28,302 nucleotides of DNA from AA29 sp041481445 (GTDB lineage: Bacteria; Acidobacteriota; Vicinamibacteria; Fen-336). Below, piece after piece: positions 15,628-24,993 of this stretch; position 1 is the first letter of the stretch; each line of letters begins with the position of its first letter. The stretch covers positions 1-28,302 of the forward strand of contig JBGPBV010000084.1 in the NCBI GenBank assembly GCA_041481445.1. The letters are read 5' to 3'. The notes beneath the pieces are model-generated. The model did no database searches and was not told where the DNA came from. It saw only the letters and a list, made by a program, of their open reading frames with translations. A program made the position numbers and the translations under genes.

Positions 15628-16551
15628 TCAGCGCAGCATCAAGGAGCGGAAGTCCGGGGCGGCCGGAGTCCGCTCGTCGGACTTCGCCTTCTCGACCGCG
15701 AACTCCGCCATGCGCTCGACCGCCCAGGGGAAGTGCGCGTCGCGCAGGCTGCGGTAGTCGAGGTCCGGGGTGTAGTTGGTGAGGTCGATCCCGATGTACT
15801 GGCCGTCCTTGTAGGCGAGCTCGATCGCGTTCATGTCGTAGCCCAGGGCCTGGTTGAAGCGCAGCGAGAGCTCCTCCGCCTTGTCGCGGACCTCGCGCGG
15901 GAGGATGTCGTAGTCCTGGTTGTAGACGCCGAGCCCGCCCGGCGCCGGGTCGTAGCGGACCGCGCGCGCCCAGCGCCGTCCGATGGTCGGCACCCGGATG
16001 TACAGGTCCCAGGTGACGAGCTGCTGCAGCATCATCGTCTTGGCCTTCGAGTTGCCGTAGTGATGGTGCAGCTCGTCGAGGTTGTGGATCTTGTAGACGT
16101 CCTTCCAGCCCCCGCCGAAGGCCGGCTTCATGATGCAGGGGAGCCCGACGTAGTCGGCGTAGTAGGAGAAGTCGGTGGGCCACAGGTTGCGCAGGCTCTC
16201 CGAGGTCACGTCGTCCAGGTACTCGCAGTTGGGCAGCACGACCGTCCTGGGCTCCGCGATCCCGAGCTTCTCCGCGGCCGCGTAGCCGAAGAACTTGTCG
16301 TCGGCGGAGCGCCAGAACGTGTTGTTGATGACGTAGGTCCCCTGCAGGGCGGCCATCTTCAGGTAGACGGCGTAGTACGGGACCTCGTGGCTCATGCGGT
16401 CGAGGATCACCCGGTAGGGCACGGCCTCGTTGAGCTTGGTCCCGCCGAGCTGGACGAACTCGGCCTCGACGCCCGTCCCCATCGAGTTGACCTTGGCCAC
16501 GAAGGCTTCGGGGTAGGAGTTCTCGCGGCCGCGCAGGACGCCGATCCTCAT
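15628..16551 (-). CDS. ATP-grasp family protein (RimK/ligase-like)
   Basis: 307 residues, intracellular, with no signal peptide. The central and C-terminal parts show the ATP-grasp pattern: GLPCIMKPAFGGGWKDVYK region at 136-154 with the nucleotide-binding Lys at about 142 and a glycine-rich loop, MLQQLV at 174-179 in the hinge region, and a metal-binding segment with E244, D256 and N259 (NAIELAYKDGQYIGIDLTNY). ATP-grasp enzymes join a carboxylate to an amine or thiol through an acyl-phosphate, for instance in peptide or cofactor synthesis. The N-terminal domain (1-90) carries MRIGVLRGREN, similar to RimK-type pre-ATP-grasp folds. The ATG has a strong GGAGGT 6 bases upstream. No peptide precursor or partner ligase is next to it, so the substrate is unknown. 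It lies 62 bp after the AAA+ regulator. Confidence 0.8.
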   Translation of the reverse strand: MRIGVLRGRENSYPEAFVAKVNSMGTGVEAEFVQLGGTKLNEAVPYRVILDRMSHEVPYYAVYLKMAALQGTYVINNTFWRSADDKFFGYAAAEKLGIAEPRTVVLPNCEYLDDVTSESLRNLWPTDFSYYADYVGLPCIMKPAFGGGWKDVYKIHNLDELHHHYGNSKAKTMMLQQLVTWDLYIRVPTIGRRWARAVRYDPAPGGLGVYNQDYDILPREVRDKAEELSLRFNQALGYDMNAIELAYKDGQYIGIDLTNYTPDLDYRSLRDAHFPWAVERMAEFAVEKAKSDERTPAAPDFRSLMLR

Positions 16552-16613
16552 GGTTGGACCTCCATCGTGGCGAGCGGGGGCGCTCGAAGGGAGGGGCGGA
16601 TTCTAGCAGAGGG

Positions 16614-17708
<1,095 letters not shown>

Positions 17709-17766
17709 GTTCACACTCCCAGCAGTTGGACGGACGCGGATGCGTGAATTCCGGATGCCCGCATGG

Positions 17767-18666
17767 CTAGAGACCCGAGAGCAGCTCCGCGCTGGAGATC
17801 CCTTCCTTGCCGACCCGGAGATCGTGGTAGGCGACGGCAGGTCCGATCGCCCCGAGCGTCAACAGGGGGACGCCCAGGAGCGCGACGATCACGTGCGCGC
17901 CCGCGGTCAGCTGCAGGCCACCCGATCCCACGAACACACCGGGACCGCCGGCGGCGCGAACCAGGGCCAGGATCGCGACCGCGCCCGCCGCGCGAATCAG
18001 CCCCAGGAACGCCATGCAGGCGAAGACACTCCACCGGTTGCCCTCCGTGAGCCGGCGGCTCCGCGTGAGGACGTCGCGGGCGGGCGATTCGGCCACCGCC
18101 GCCGGCACCACGACCCAGAACCACGTCGCCAGGACCAGCCCGGGCACGATCAGGCAGAGGCACGCGGACAACAGGGCCAGCCCCGAGAGAGTCCCCGCCC
18201 ACATCACGGCCCAGAAGCGAGAGATCCCCGCCCTGAGCGCGGCGGTGAAGGTCGCCGGCGAGCCCCCCAGCCGGACCAGCGCCGCGTAGGTCACGCTACC
18301 CTCGAGGACCAGGGTGAGTGCGGACCTGAACAGGACCGTCACGCTGCGGAGCGGGTCGGGTCGAGCGCTCCCCACCACCGTGACGAGACCTCCGAGGGCG
18401 ACCGCCGGCACCACCAGGACCGCGCCGAGCGCCGCGAGCACGACGAAGTCGGCTACCCAGAAGCGGAAGGTCCGCTCGATGACGCTCCCCGCGCTCAGTC
18501 GGAATCTCGGATCGCGGCGGGGGTGAGCCACCGGTCGCGCCGCCGGTCGCTCCGCCGGGTGCGGTCCCGCTGCCCGCGGCGCCCGGTCCGGCAACGATCC
18601 GCAGAACGGACAGGCGGGCACGCGATCCGAGATGCGCTTGCCGCACGCCGCACAGGCCACGAGCAT
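17767..18666 (-). CDS. Zinc-ribbon multi-pass membrane protein
   Basis: 299 residues. The N-terminus is a zinc ribbon with C5, C8, C19 and C22 (CAACG...CPFCG), followed by a charged Pro/Arg-rich linker and about six hydrophobic segments from residue 72 onward, with LSACLCLIVPGLVLATWFWV the clearest. The arrangement recalls bacterial membrane proteins of the YciC/glycerophosphodiesterase-membrane-domain type, whose function is unknown. The ATG at 18666 has GGAGG four bases before it. The stop codon precedes the AAA+ regulator by about 58 bp. A role in membrane stress or transport cannot be derived from the sequence. Confidence 0.8.
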   Translation of the reverse strand: MLVACAACGKRISDRVPACPFCGSLPDRAPRAAGPHPAERPAARPVAHPRRDPRFRLSAGSVIERTFRFWVADFVVLAALGAVLVVPAVALGGLVTVVGSARPDPLRSVTVLFRSALTLVLEGSVTYAALVRLGGSPATFTAALRAGISRFWAVMWAGTLSGLALLSACLCLIVPGLVLATWFWVVVPAAVAESPARDVLTRSRRLTEGNRWSVFACMAFLGLIRAAGAVAILALVRAAGGPGVFVGSGGLQLTAGAHVIVALLGVPLLTLGAIGPAVAYHDLRVGKEGISSAELLSGL

Positions 18667-18718
18667 GGCGCCTCCGCGCTCGGCCAACTCCCGTCCGAGC
18701 CTTCGACGGCCGCGCTCG

Positions 18719-19420
18719 TCAGTTTTCCCGGGTCCGGCGCCGGATCCCGTAGAAGTCGACCCAGTGGACCATCCCGTTCCAGCCCGCGACGTACTCGTCG
18801 TAGGAGATCCAGAAGCTCTCGTCGAGCTCGCCCTCGCAATCACGGTCGGCCGGACAGACGCGCGCGGGATCGACGACGAGGACCCTCCGGTCGGGCCGGC
18901 TCGAGAACCCCTTCACGACGACGGTGTGGCCGCGCGGCGATCCGCGCGGGCGCAGGGCGGCGATCACGGGCCGCCCCGCGCAGATCTCGGCGGTGAGCGC
19001 GCTCCACTCGAGCGGCCGCGTCGCGCAGTCCTCGTCGTCCTGGCGGCCAGGCAGGCCGTCGCAGGTCGTCGCGTAGGCGAAGGCGTACCGGTCCGGCCGC
19101 TCGACGAACGACGGCCAGCGCGGCCGGTCGCAGCCGACGGGAAGATCGTCGGCGGGGAGGCAGGAGCTGGGCGCGACGCAACAACCCGTCACGCCCAGCA
19201 CCTGCTCCGCCTGCCGGCACTGGCAGGCCTCCTTCGGCTCCTCGCCGAGGAGCTCCATGATCATCTGGCTGCTGGCCGCCCAGCACCAGTTGTTGGCGCG
19301 GCCCGTGGGCGGCGAGAAACGGAGGCTGAGTACACGCTCCTGGCAGGCCTCTTGAGCGTATGCGGACGCGGCAGACACGACCGTCATGCCGATCAGGACA
19401 CACCTAGCCCAGCGGAGCAT
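18719..19420 (-). CDS. Exported papain-like cysteine protease
   Basis: 233 residues. Residues 1-22 are a signal peptide, likely cut after AYA. The catalytic Cys is C46 in NNWCWAASSQMI, the characteristic start of papain-like (C39/C70-type) protease domains; H165 in GHTVVVKG and D184 in VVDP complete the triad. Twelve further cysteines lie in the mature part, suggesting disulfides and a periplasmic or extracellular home. It is a small, probably unregulated protease or peptide-bond hydrolase; target unknown. GGAGGT lies 4 bases before the ATG, and the 41-bp gap to the upstream gene and same strand suggest the same transcript as the CHAT gene. Could also be a peptidase-like transport-associated C39 domain, but no ABC transporter is attached. 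Confidence 0.82.
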   Translation of the reverse strand: MLRWARCVLIGMTVVSAASAYAQEACQERVLSLRFSPPTGRANNWCWAASSQMIMELLGEEPKEACQCRQAEQVLGVTGCCVAPSSCLPADDLPVGCDRPRWPSFVERPDRYAFAYATTCDGLPGRQDDEDCATRPLEWSALTAEICAGRPVIAALRPRGSPRGHTVVVKGFSSRPDRRVLVVDPARVCPADRDCEGELDESFWISYDEYVAGWNGMVHWVDFYGIRRRTREN

Positions 19421-19461
19421 CTCAACCTCCGTTAGAAAGCCGCTATTCGCCGTGCGTGGGG

Positions 19462-20421
19462 TTATTGAAGCGAGAAGACGGCGGCCGAGCAGAATGCGGG
19501 GCGGCCCATGCCGGTGCCCCTGCCGGTATGCAACTCGCGTGACGGCGCGGGGAGAGGCTTGTCGGCCGGCTCGTTCAGAAGCAACTTGTAGTACGCACCG
19601 AAATGCAGACCGCTCATGTCCTCGTCGCTTGCCGTCTGGAGCGCATGATCGTGAGACCCGTTGTCGGCGGGCAGGTTGCTGACGAAGAGGCGATGCGGCT
19701 GGGCGCTGGGGGCGAGGAGCAGCCGCTTGGCCGGTCCGCCCTTCACGGGAGTGATATCGATGACCACCGCCGCCGCCTCGGTCTGCAGCGTCCACTGGAT
19801 CGTATCCGTGAGGGCCTGACGAATGACCCGGTCCGAGCCGGCGGTCCTGAACTCGAAGACGTCGTCACGGAAGGTCTCCTGGCTCGGAATCGCGCCCTCG
19901 AGCAGGCCGGCATCGAGATAGATCCGCGCCGCGATCGAAGGCGGCAGCGCGGTCGACGGTGAATTGCCCGTGAGGGCGGGGTCAATGCGACCATCGCCGA
20001 CGAGGGCGGTCATGCTGGGCACGAAGCGAAGGTCACGCCATGCGGCGGCATCGTGGGGATTGCGGGGCGGCTCGGGCCACGACGTTTCCCCCTCTGACGG
20101 TCGATACAAGTGCAGGCCCTGGCCAACGCCTCCCTGCGGCCGTATACGGACCTCCGAACCAGTCAGGTCCCACAACCCGAGCTGATCGACCCGGCCGGCC
20201 TCGCTCGGCCTTCCCGCGATGACACGCGTGGGGCCGCTGCTGTCCGGGTTCGCCAGGTCGTTGAGGCTCACGACGAGCGTCGGCGCGTGGTCGGGCAACG
20301 TCGCCCCATTCACCTGGCCGACGCCCTTGGCATCCAGCAGGAGCACCTGCCCCGGCCGGCCATCCCCGTCACCGATGAGTGCGCAGAGACCCGTGAACGC
20401 GATCGACAACGCGATGCTCAT
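19462..20421 (-). CDS. Unrecognised protein coupled to the CHAT protease gene
   Basis: 319 residues; I do not recognise the family. It begins MSIALSIAFTGLCALIGDGD, a hydrophobic stretch lacking a positive n-region, so it is more likely a beta strand than a signal peptide. Predicted secondary structure from the sequence is mixed beta-rich. No catalytic motif, metal cluster or membrane span stands out. The start ATG overlaps the CHAT stop codon (ATGA) with GGAG 9 bases upstream, so synthesis is coupled to that of CHAT, fitting a physical or functional partner. The base composition is softer than the neighbours (60-base rows of 65 and 73% G+C). It may be a substrate or regulator of the CHAT protease, which is inference only. 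Confidence 0.7.
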   Translation of the reverse strand: MSIALSIAFTGLCALIGDGDGRPGQVLLLDAKGVGQVNGATLPDHAPTLVVSLNDLANPDSSGPTRVIAGRPSEAGRVDQLGLWDLTGSEVRIRPQGGVGQGLHLYRPSEGETSWPEPPRNPHDAAAWRDLRFVPSMTALVGDGRIDPALTGNSPSTALPPSIAARIYLDAGLLEGAIPSQETFRDDVFEFRTAGSDRVIRQALTDTIQWTLQTEAAAVVIDITPVKGGPAKRLLLAPSAQPHRLFVSNLPADNGSHDHALQTASDEDMSGLHFGAYYKLLLNEPADKPLPAPSRELHTGRGTGMGRPAFCSAAVFSLQ

Positions 20422-23400
20422 GACACGTCTCCTTTCGAGAATGAATGCGGACCAATACCGCCCAGGCAGATGAAGGTGGCCCAGCTCGCTGGATGAGACA
20501 GCGTCGCGTCGTCGCTGTGGAGAAAGGCGAGCTGGACGCCGCGCAAGGCCTCAAGCGGATCCCCTGCCTGGAGCAATGCGCGATGAAACGCAAGGAAGAA
20601 CCTTTGGCTGACGGCATCCTCGATGTCCCCGAGGCTGGCGACCACTGTCGGGACACCGGCGGCCAGGAAAGGCCGGCCGAGGCATAGGGCGCCTTCCACA
20701 CGCGACACGGTGCCGGCGGCAGTGCGGCAGGCGGCGAGAACCACGACGCGTGTCCGAGGCAGCCCCCGTCGCGCCAGCTCGTCGAGATAAAGGGCACCGG
20801 AATCACCCGTGCGGGGATCGGGAGCAAGAAGGAGTCGAGTCGCGGTGGGAGCGTTGGCGGTGGCCACGGCGTGGCCGGCGTAGTGCACGACGTCGCTGAC
20901 CTGGAGCGCATCCAGGAAAGCTGCCTTCGTCGCGCGACTGCCGATGAGCAGCTCGGAGCGGTCGTAGAGCCGCGCTACGTCGACCGCCTCCGCTTCTGCG
21001 CCAGGGAGGTCGGATCCCGACCACAGATGGCGATCGAAGCGCGGATTCCCGACGATCAGCGCGCGGGGCGTGGTGTTGTGTGGCGCCGCGGCGACCTTCG
21101 ACGCTCGGACGAAGACGCTCCCGCTGGGGACGACCCCCAGGGCGTAGTCCTCGACGAGGTACCGACGAGTCTGGCGATCCCAGAGCCCGGCGAAGGCGAT
21201 GGTCTGAAGGATGCCATCGGGGATGAAGATGAGCGCTCGCTGCGACGCTATGAATGGGATGAGGGGGCCCACGAGCTCGTCGTGCAGGCGTGCCGCCGTC
21301 CGGCGCACGACCTGCTGTGGTGCTCGTTCCTCCAGCGCGGCCCGGTTCGCGGCCACGAGCCGTGACAATTCGGCCGCCGGCAGCGAGCGCTCGATGAAAT
21401 CGGCTCGGTCTCGAGTGACGGCCCACGCCAGGAGGCGGTCGTCGAGAGCGACGTAATAGATCAGGGCCAGCCCGGCAGGCAGCTCGCGCCGCAACGCGTC
21501 GGGCGAGAGGGGATCAACGGCGGATCCAGCCAGGGAATCGACGAGCTGGCGCGCCCGTCCGCGTTCTACGAAGGCCAGGGCACGCTCCGGGTCGCGCCTT
21601 CTCGTGACCTGCAGGCGGACCATGTCGTCGAACAAGGGAAGCGCCTGGTCGAAGAACGAGACTTGAAGGGCGGCGTCCCGGAGCGACGTACGCTCGTGCT
21701 CCAGGGCCTGGATGCCCGCGAGGAGCTCGGCTTCAGTCTCGTCGTCGAGGCCGCGGGCGGCCTGTGCGCGGGCGAGCAGGAGATGGAGCGCAGGAACGCG
21801 CATTGGCGCGGCGGTCTGGAAGTAGGTGAGCGCCCCCCGCAGCGAACGGGCGGCCGCCTCCGGGCGAGTACCGACGAGGATCTCCCCGTCCGCGGCGTCG
21901 GCCTCTCCCTTCTCGCGCTGCGCCGATGCGTCGTTCGCGATCCGTTCGATCCAGCCTCTGGATTCGATGACGTCCGCGGCCGCGAGCGCATCGGTGCCGA
22001 GAGCGTGGTGGATACCCGCGCGCCGCAGCAGCGCCTCGCTGACGGCCATGGGCCGCGCCCAGCCCAATGCCGTTTCCACGACGGCCATCCCGAAATGGAG
22101 TGCGGTCCTGGGCAGTCGATCGGCCACGCAAGCCACTGCCGATTCCGACAGGATCGCGTGTCGCCGGCGTGGATTCCTGACCTCTTCCAGGAGCGACAGG
22201 CCCTGCACGCGGTATTGCCAGGATCGGCTCGTCTCGCCCAGAAGGTCAATGTTCTCGGCCGTCTGAGCGAGGATGAAGGCGTCGCTGTCGACGTCCTTGC
22301 TCGCCCGGAAAGGAATCTCGGCCGAGCGATACCGCTCCAGAGATGACATGAACTCGCCTTGGTGCAGGTGTATCAACCCCTGAAGCCACTGGCTGCGGCC
22401 CACAACGCGGAGGTATCCGCGCTCCTTCGCGAATGGCTCCAGACGTCGCAGTTCGGTCATCGCCGTCAGAGGGTCCGAAGCCAGGACACAGGCGTCGACG
22501 ACCTCCAGTCGGGTCCAGGCCGCATGAGGACTCCCGCCCGCCTCGAGGGCGGCCAGGGCGGCGCGGAACGCGGAGCATGAAGACTCTTGGAGGTCGTACA
22601 GCCGTCTGGCTTCGTGCCAGGCACGGTAGCCGAGCGCCTGAGAGCGCAGTGGATCCTGGGAAGGGGCGGTCAGCTCGGGGGACACGAGAGCACGAGCCGT
22701 GTCCCGCGGCATCGTGTCCGTGGTCGTGCGCGAGAGGGCCTCGCCGACCGAGACTGCGCGCGCCCGCAGGACGTTCGCATCGGGACTGCCGACCAGGTGC
22801 GCGTCCGCCCAGGCCGGCAGCAACTCGTTCTCGAAGTACTCGCGGACGAGCGACGGAGACTCCTCGGTGAGGCGATCGATCGCGTCGGATCCGGCCTCCA
22901 CCGCCGCGCGGACACGCGCCTTGTCCTCCTCCGCCGAGGACCGACGCGGCTTGGGGAGAGCCTCGAGGTGCTGCCGCGCCTCGTCCGCCCATTGGGAGGA
23001 GGGATCGCGGTCGAGGTAATCCGTCCAGGCCTTGCGAGCCGCGTCCACCAGGTGGAGCCTCTCGAGGGCCAGCGCACGATTGAAGTACGCCTCCACCGGC
23101 ACGTCCTTCAGCACGATCGCGCGCTCGGCCGCCTCCAGGGCCTTCGGGAGGTCCGCCGGCTCGTCCATCCGCTGCGCGCGCACGAGATACGCGGCCGAGA
23201 GGTCGGTCAGCACGCGCGGATCGTCCGGGGCCTGGGCGGAAGCGGACTCGAGCGCCTTGACCGCCGCGCCCACGTCCCCCGACACGAGATACGTGATCCC
23301 GAGCGCGTCCAGCGCCTCCGGTGAGGTGTCGCCGGCGGCGCGCGCACGAATGCGGGCCACGGCGGCCAGCACCGCCGGAGACTCGGCGTCGAGCCCCGGC

Positions 23401-23852
23401 GGCGTCCCCTCCGCGCGCAGCACGATCAGCCGGCCGTGCTGGAAGCCGCCGGTCAGCCGCGGCTCGACGAACCGCCGCGTGCCCATGGCTTCGGCCAGCT
23501 CCGCCACCAGCGGCGTAGGGTTCCGATCGACTCGGACCCTGTAGAGAAGCACGCCAATCGCCGCGACGAGGGCCGCCGCCGTGGCCAGTCCGACGGCGGT
23601 CCGGAAGGCCGGGCGCTGCCGGAACGTCAGCGGCGCCACTGCGGGAGAGTCCGCGCCTTTGGCTGGCGCGTCCTCCCCCTCTGCCAGGTGGAACTGCAGC
23701 GTCTCCGAGAAGATCTCGTAGCACTCCGCGCAGCCGGCGATGTGCTCGTCCATGCGGGCGGCTTCGTCGCCCGACAGGCGATGTTCGACGTGGGCGGCGA
23801 TGAGCGCCGGGTCAGGACAGCCCGCCCGTCGCGCCACCGGTTCTCCGGTCAC
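20418..23852 (-). CDS. Anti-sigma zinc-finger / TM / TPR / CHAT protease fusion
   Basis: 1144 residues with a GTG start. Domains in order: a zinc-binding anti-sigma domain (about 1-60) with H37-x3-C41-x2-C44 and nearby C12; one membrane span at about 84-105; TPR-like repeats (about 160-300 clearly, further helical repeats to about 800); and a C-terminal CHAT domain (about 820-1135) of the caspase-HetF-like fold with the catalytic His H994 in HYAGHA and Cys C1042 in VVLAACRTA. The zinc finger should hold the co-transcribed sigma factor at the membrane and the CHAT domain should be a cysteine peptidase. With a single span and the zinc finger inside, the CHAT part would face the periplasm. Overlaps: GTGA with the sigma gene and ATGA with the next gene. 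G+C drops from about 75% to about 60-65% in the C-terminal two thirds. Confidence 0.9.
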   Translation of the reverse strand: MTGEPVARRAGCPDPALIAAHVEHRLSGDEAARMDEHIAGCAECYEIFSETLQFHLAEGEDAPAKGADSPAVAPLTFRQRPAFRTAVGLATAAALVAAIGVLLYRVRVDRNPTPLVAELAEAMGTRRFVEPRLTGGFQHGRLIVLRAEGTPPGLDAESPAVLAAVARIRARAAGDTSPEALDALGITYLVSGDVGAAVKALESASAQAPDDPRVLTDLSAAYLVRAQRMDEPADLPKALEAAERAIVLKDVPVEAYFNRALALERLHLVDAARKAWTDYLDRDPSSQWADEARQHLEALPKPRRSSAEEDKARVRAAVEAGSDAIDRLTEESPSLVREYFENELLPAWADAHLVGSPDANVLRARAVSVGEALSRTTTDTMPRDTARALVSPELTAPSQDPLRSQALGYRAWHEARRLYDLQESSCSAFRAALAALEAGGSPHAAWTRLEVVDACVLASDPLTAMTELRRLEPFAKERGYLRVVGRSQWLQGLIHLHQGEFMSSLERYRSAEIPFRASKDVDSDAFILAQTAENIDLLGETSRSWQYRVQGLSLLEEVRNPRRRHAILSESAVACVADRLPRTALHFGMAVVETALGWARPMAVSEALLRRAGIHHALGTDALAAADVIESRGWIERIANDASAQREKGEADAADGEILVGTRPEAAARSLRGALTYFQTAAPMRVPALHLLLARAQAARGLDDETEAELLAGIQALEHERTSLRDAALQVSFFDQALPLFDDMVRLQVTRRRDPERALAFVERGRARQLVDSLAGSAVDPLSPDALRRELPAGLALIYYVALDDRLLAWAVTRDRADFIERSLPAAELSRLVAANRAALEERAPQQVVRRTAARLHDELVGPLIPFIASQRALIFIPDGILQTIAFAGLWDRQTRRYLVEDYALGVVPSGSVFVRASKVAAAPHNTTPRALIVGNPRFDRHLWSGSDLPGAEAEAVDVARLYDRSELLIGSRATKAAFLDALQVSDVVHYAGHAVATANAPTATRLLLAPDPRTGDSGALYLDELARRGLPRTRVVVLAACRTAAGTVSRVEGALCLGRPFLAAGVPTVVASLGDIEDAVSQRFFLAFHRALLQAGDPLEALRGVQLAFLHSDDATLSHPASWATFICLGGIGPHSFSKGDVS

Positions 23853-24706
23853 GGCTCACCTTCCGCGGGCGTGCGCACGGCGGGCGCGCCTCCCGCTCGT
23901 TCGTGCGGCGATGGATCCGATTCCGCGGCGGGAACGGGCGCGGAGTCCCAGTCGAGCGTGGACAGCAGCGCGTGGGCGTCATGGCACTGCACGCCGTCCG
24001 CCTCCAGCTCCCGGCGCAGGCGCTCCAGGACCGCGTCCCGCCTCCGATAGAGGGCCTTCTGGTCTTCCGCGAGCGCCCTCGCCACGTCGGCGATGCTCAA
24101 GCCCGTCTCCACGTGCAGCCGGAGGACGATCCGATCGCGCGCGGGCAGGCGCGCCAGCGCCCGGCGCAGGGCGTGGAACGTGCGCTCGGCCAGGACCTGG
24201 CGCTCGGCCTGGTCGAGGAGGGAGGGCACGGCCGCCGCCGCCGGCGGCGAGGCCTCGTCGTCGCCCGCGACCGGCCGCCGGCTCACCCGCGGCGGCAGGC
24301 GCAGGCTCAGCCCGTGGAGCTCCTCGCGGCTCATGGTCGCTCGCGCTTCCGTCTTCATCACGCCGTACGCCTCCTCGAAGGTGAGCCGGTCGCGGTAGAG
24401 GAGCGACTCGAGGCGGAGGGCGACCGGGCCGAGCCGCCGCGCCTCCGCGGAGGGCCGCCACTTGCCGAAGCGCTGGGCCTGGTAGTCGAGGTAGAGGCGG
24501 GTGATCACGGCGGTGAGGTAGGTCTTGAGCGAGCTGCGGCCCTCGAACCGGCCGAGCACCTCGTAGTCTTTCTCGATCAGCCGGAGCTTGGCCGTGGAGG
24601 CGAAGTCCTCGGCGTCGGCTCCCCGCAGGCCGCGGCGCGCGCAGACCCATCCGATCACCCTCTCGATGAGGGTGAGTTCGGAGACGAAGAGCTGCTCGCG
24701 ACTCAT
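23849..24706 (-). CDS. ECF-like sigma-70 family RNA polymerase sigma factor
   Basis: 285 residues. Region 2 is at about 10-82 (core binding and -10 recognition: IERVIGWVCARRGL, SSLKTYLTAVITRLYLDYQ) and region 4 at about 183-235 with a helix-turn-helix (LPARDRIVLRLHVETGLSIADVARAL). The link between them is about 100 residues, much longer than the usual ECF link, and a further 50-residue Pro/Ala-rich tail follows region 4. It should direct transcription when freed from the anti-sigma zinc finger of the next gene, with which it shares a 4-bp GTGA overlap. The ATG has GGGAG at 4 bases. Its own promoter is not clear; TATCAT at 24766-24761 on the minus strand is a weak candidate. The target regulon cannot be read here. 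Confidence 0.88.
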   Translation of the reverse strand: MSREQLFVSELTLIERVIGWVCARRGLRGADAEDFASTAKLRLIEKDYEVLGRFEGRSSLKTYLTAVITRLYLDYQAQRFGKWRPSAEARRLGPVALRLESLLYRDRLTFEEAYGVMKTEARATMSREELHGLSLRLPPRVSRRPVAGDDEASPPAAAAVPSLLDQAERQVLAERTFHALRRALARLPARDRIVLRLHVETGLSIADVARALAEDQKALYRRRDAVLERLRRELEADGVQCHDAHALLSTLDWDSAPVPAAESDPSPHERAGGAPAVRTPAEGEP

Positions 24707-24993
24707 CGCGCTCCCGCCGACCGCTGCCGGGTGGCGCCTTCGAGGTGGATGGGTCGGCCGATGATATGTCAGCTCGCCGGATTGGAGTGCGCTTGCCATG
24801 GCCGAGCGGAGGAGCAACGGGCGTGCCGCCCGGGCCGCGCCCGGCCGTCACCTCGATCAAGTGCAGGCAGGGCCGCCGTTTGAACCTGTCCGGCCCGAGG
24901 GGGCGGCGGGGCGGACGGCACGCGCCGCCAAGAGTCTGCGCGGCGAGTGACCCGCGACTGCGCGCCCCACCGAGCCTGCCCATGGCCAACGGG
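24707..24993. other. Intergenic region upstream of the sigma gene
   Basis: 287 bp hold the 3' flank of the outer-membrane protein gene and the promoter side of the sigma gene, both on the minus strand. TATCAT (24766-24761, minus) is a fair -10, with no matching -35. I see no gene, strong terminator or long repeat. Confidence 0.4.

Noticed and set aside
20418..24706. Type III-E CRISPR (Craspase) locus
   Set aside because: No gRAMP/Cas7-11, Cas1/Cas2 or repeat array exists in the window; only the TPR-CHAT and sigma logic is similar.
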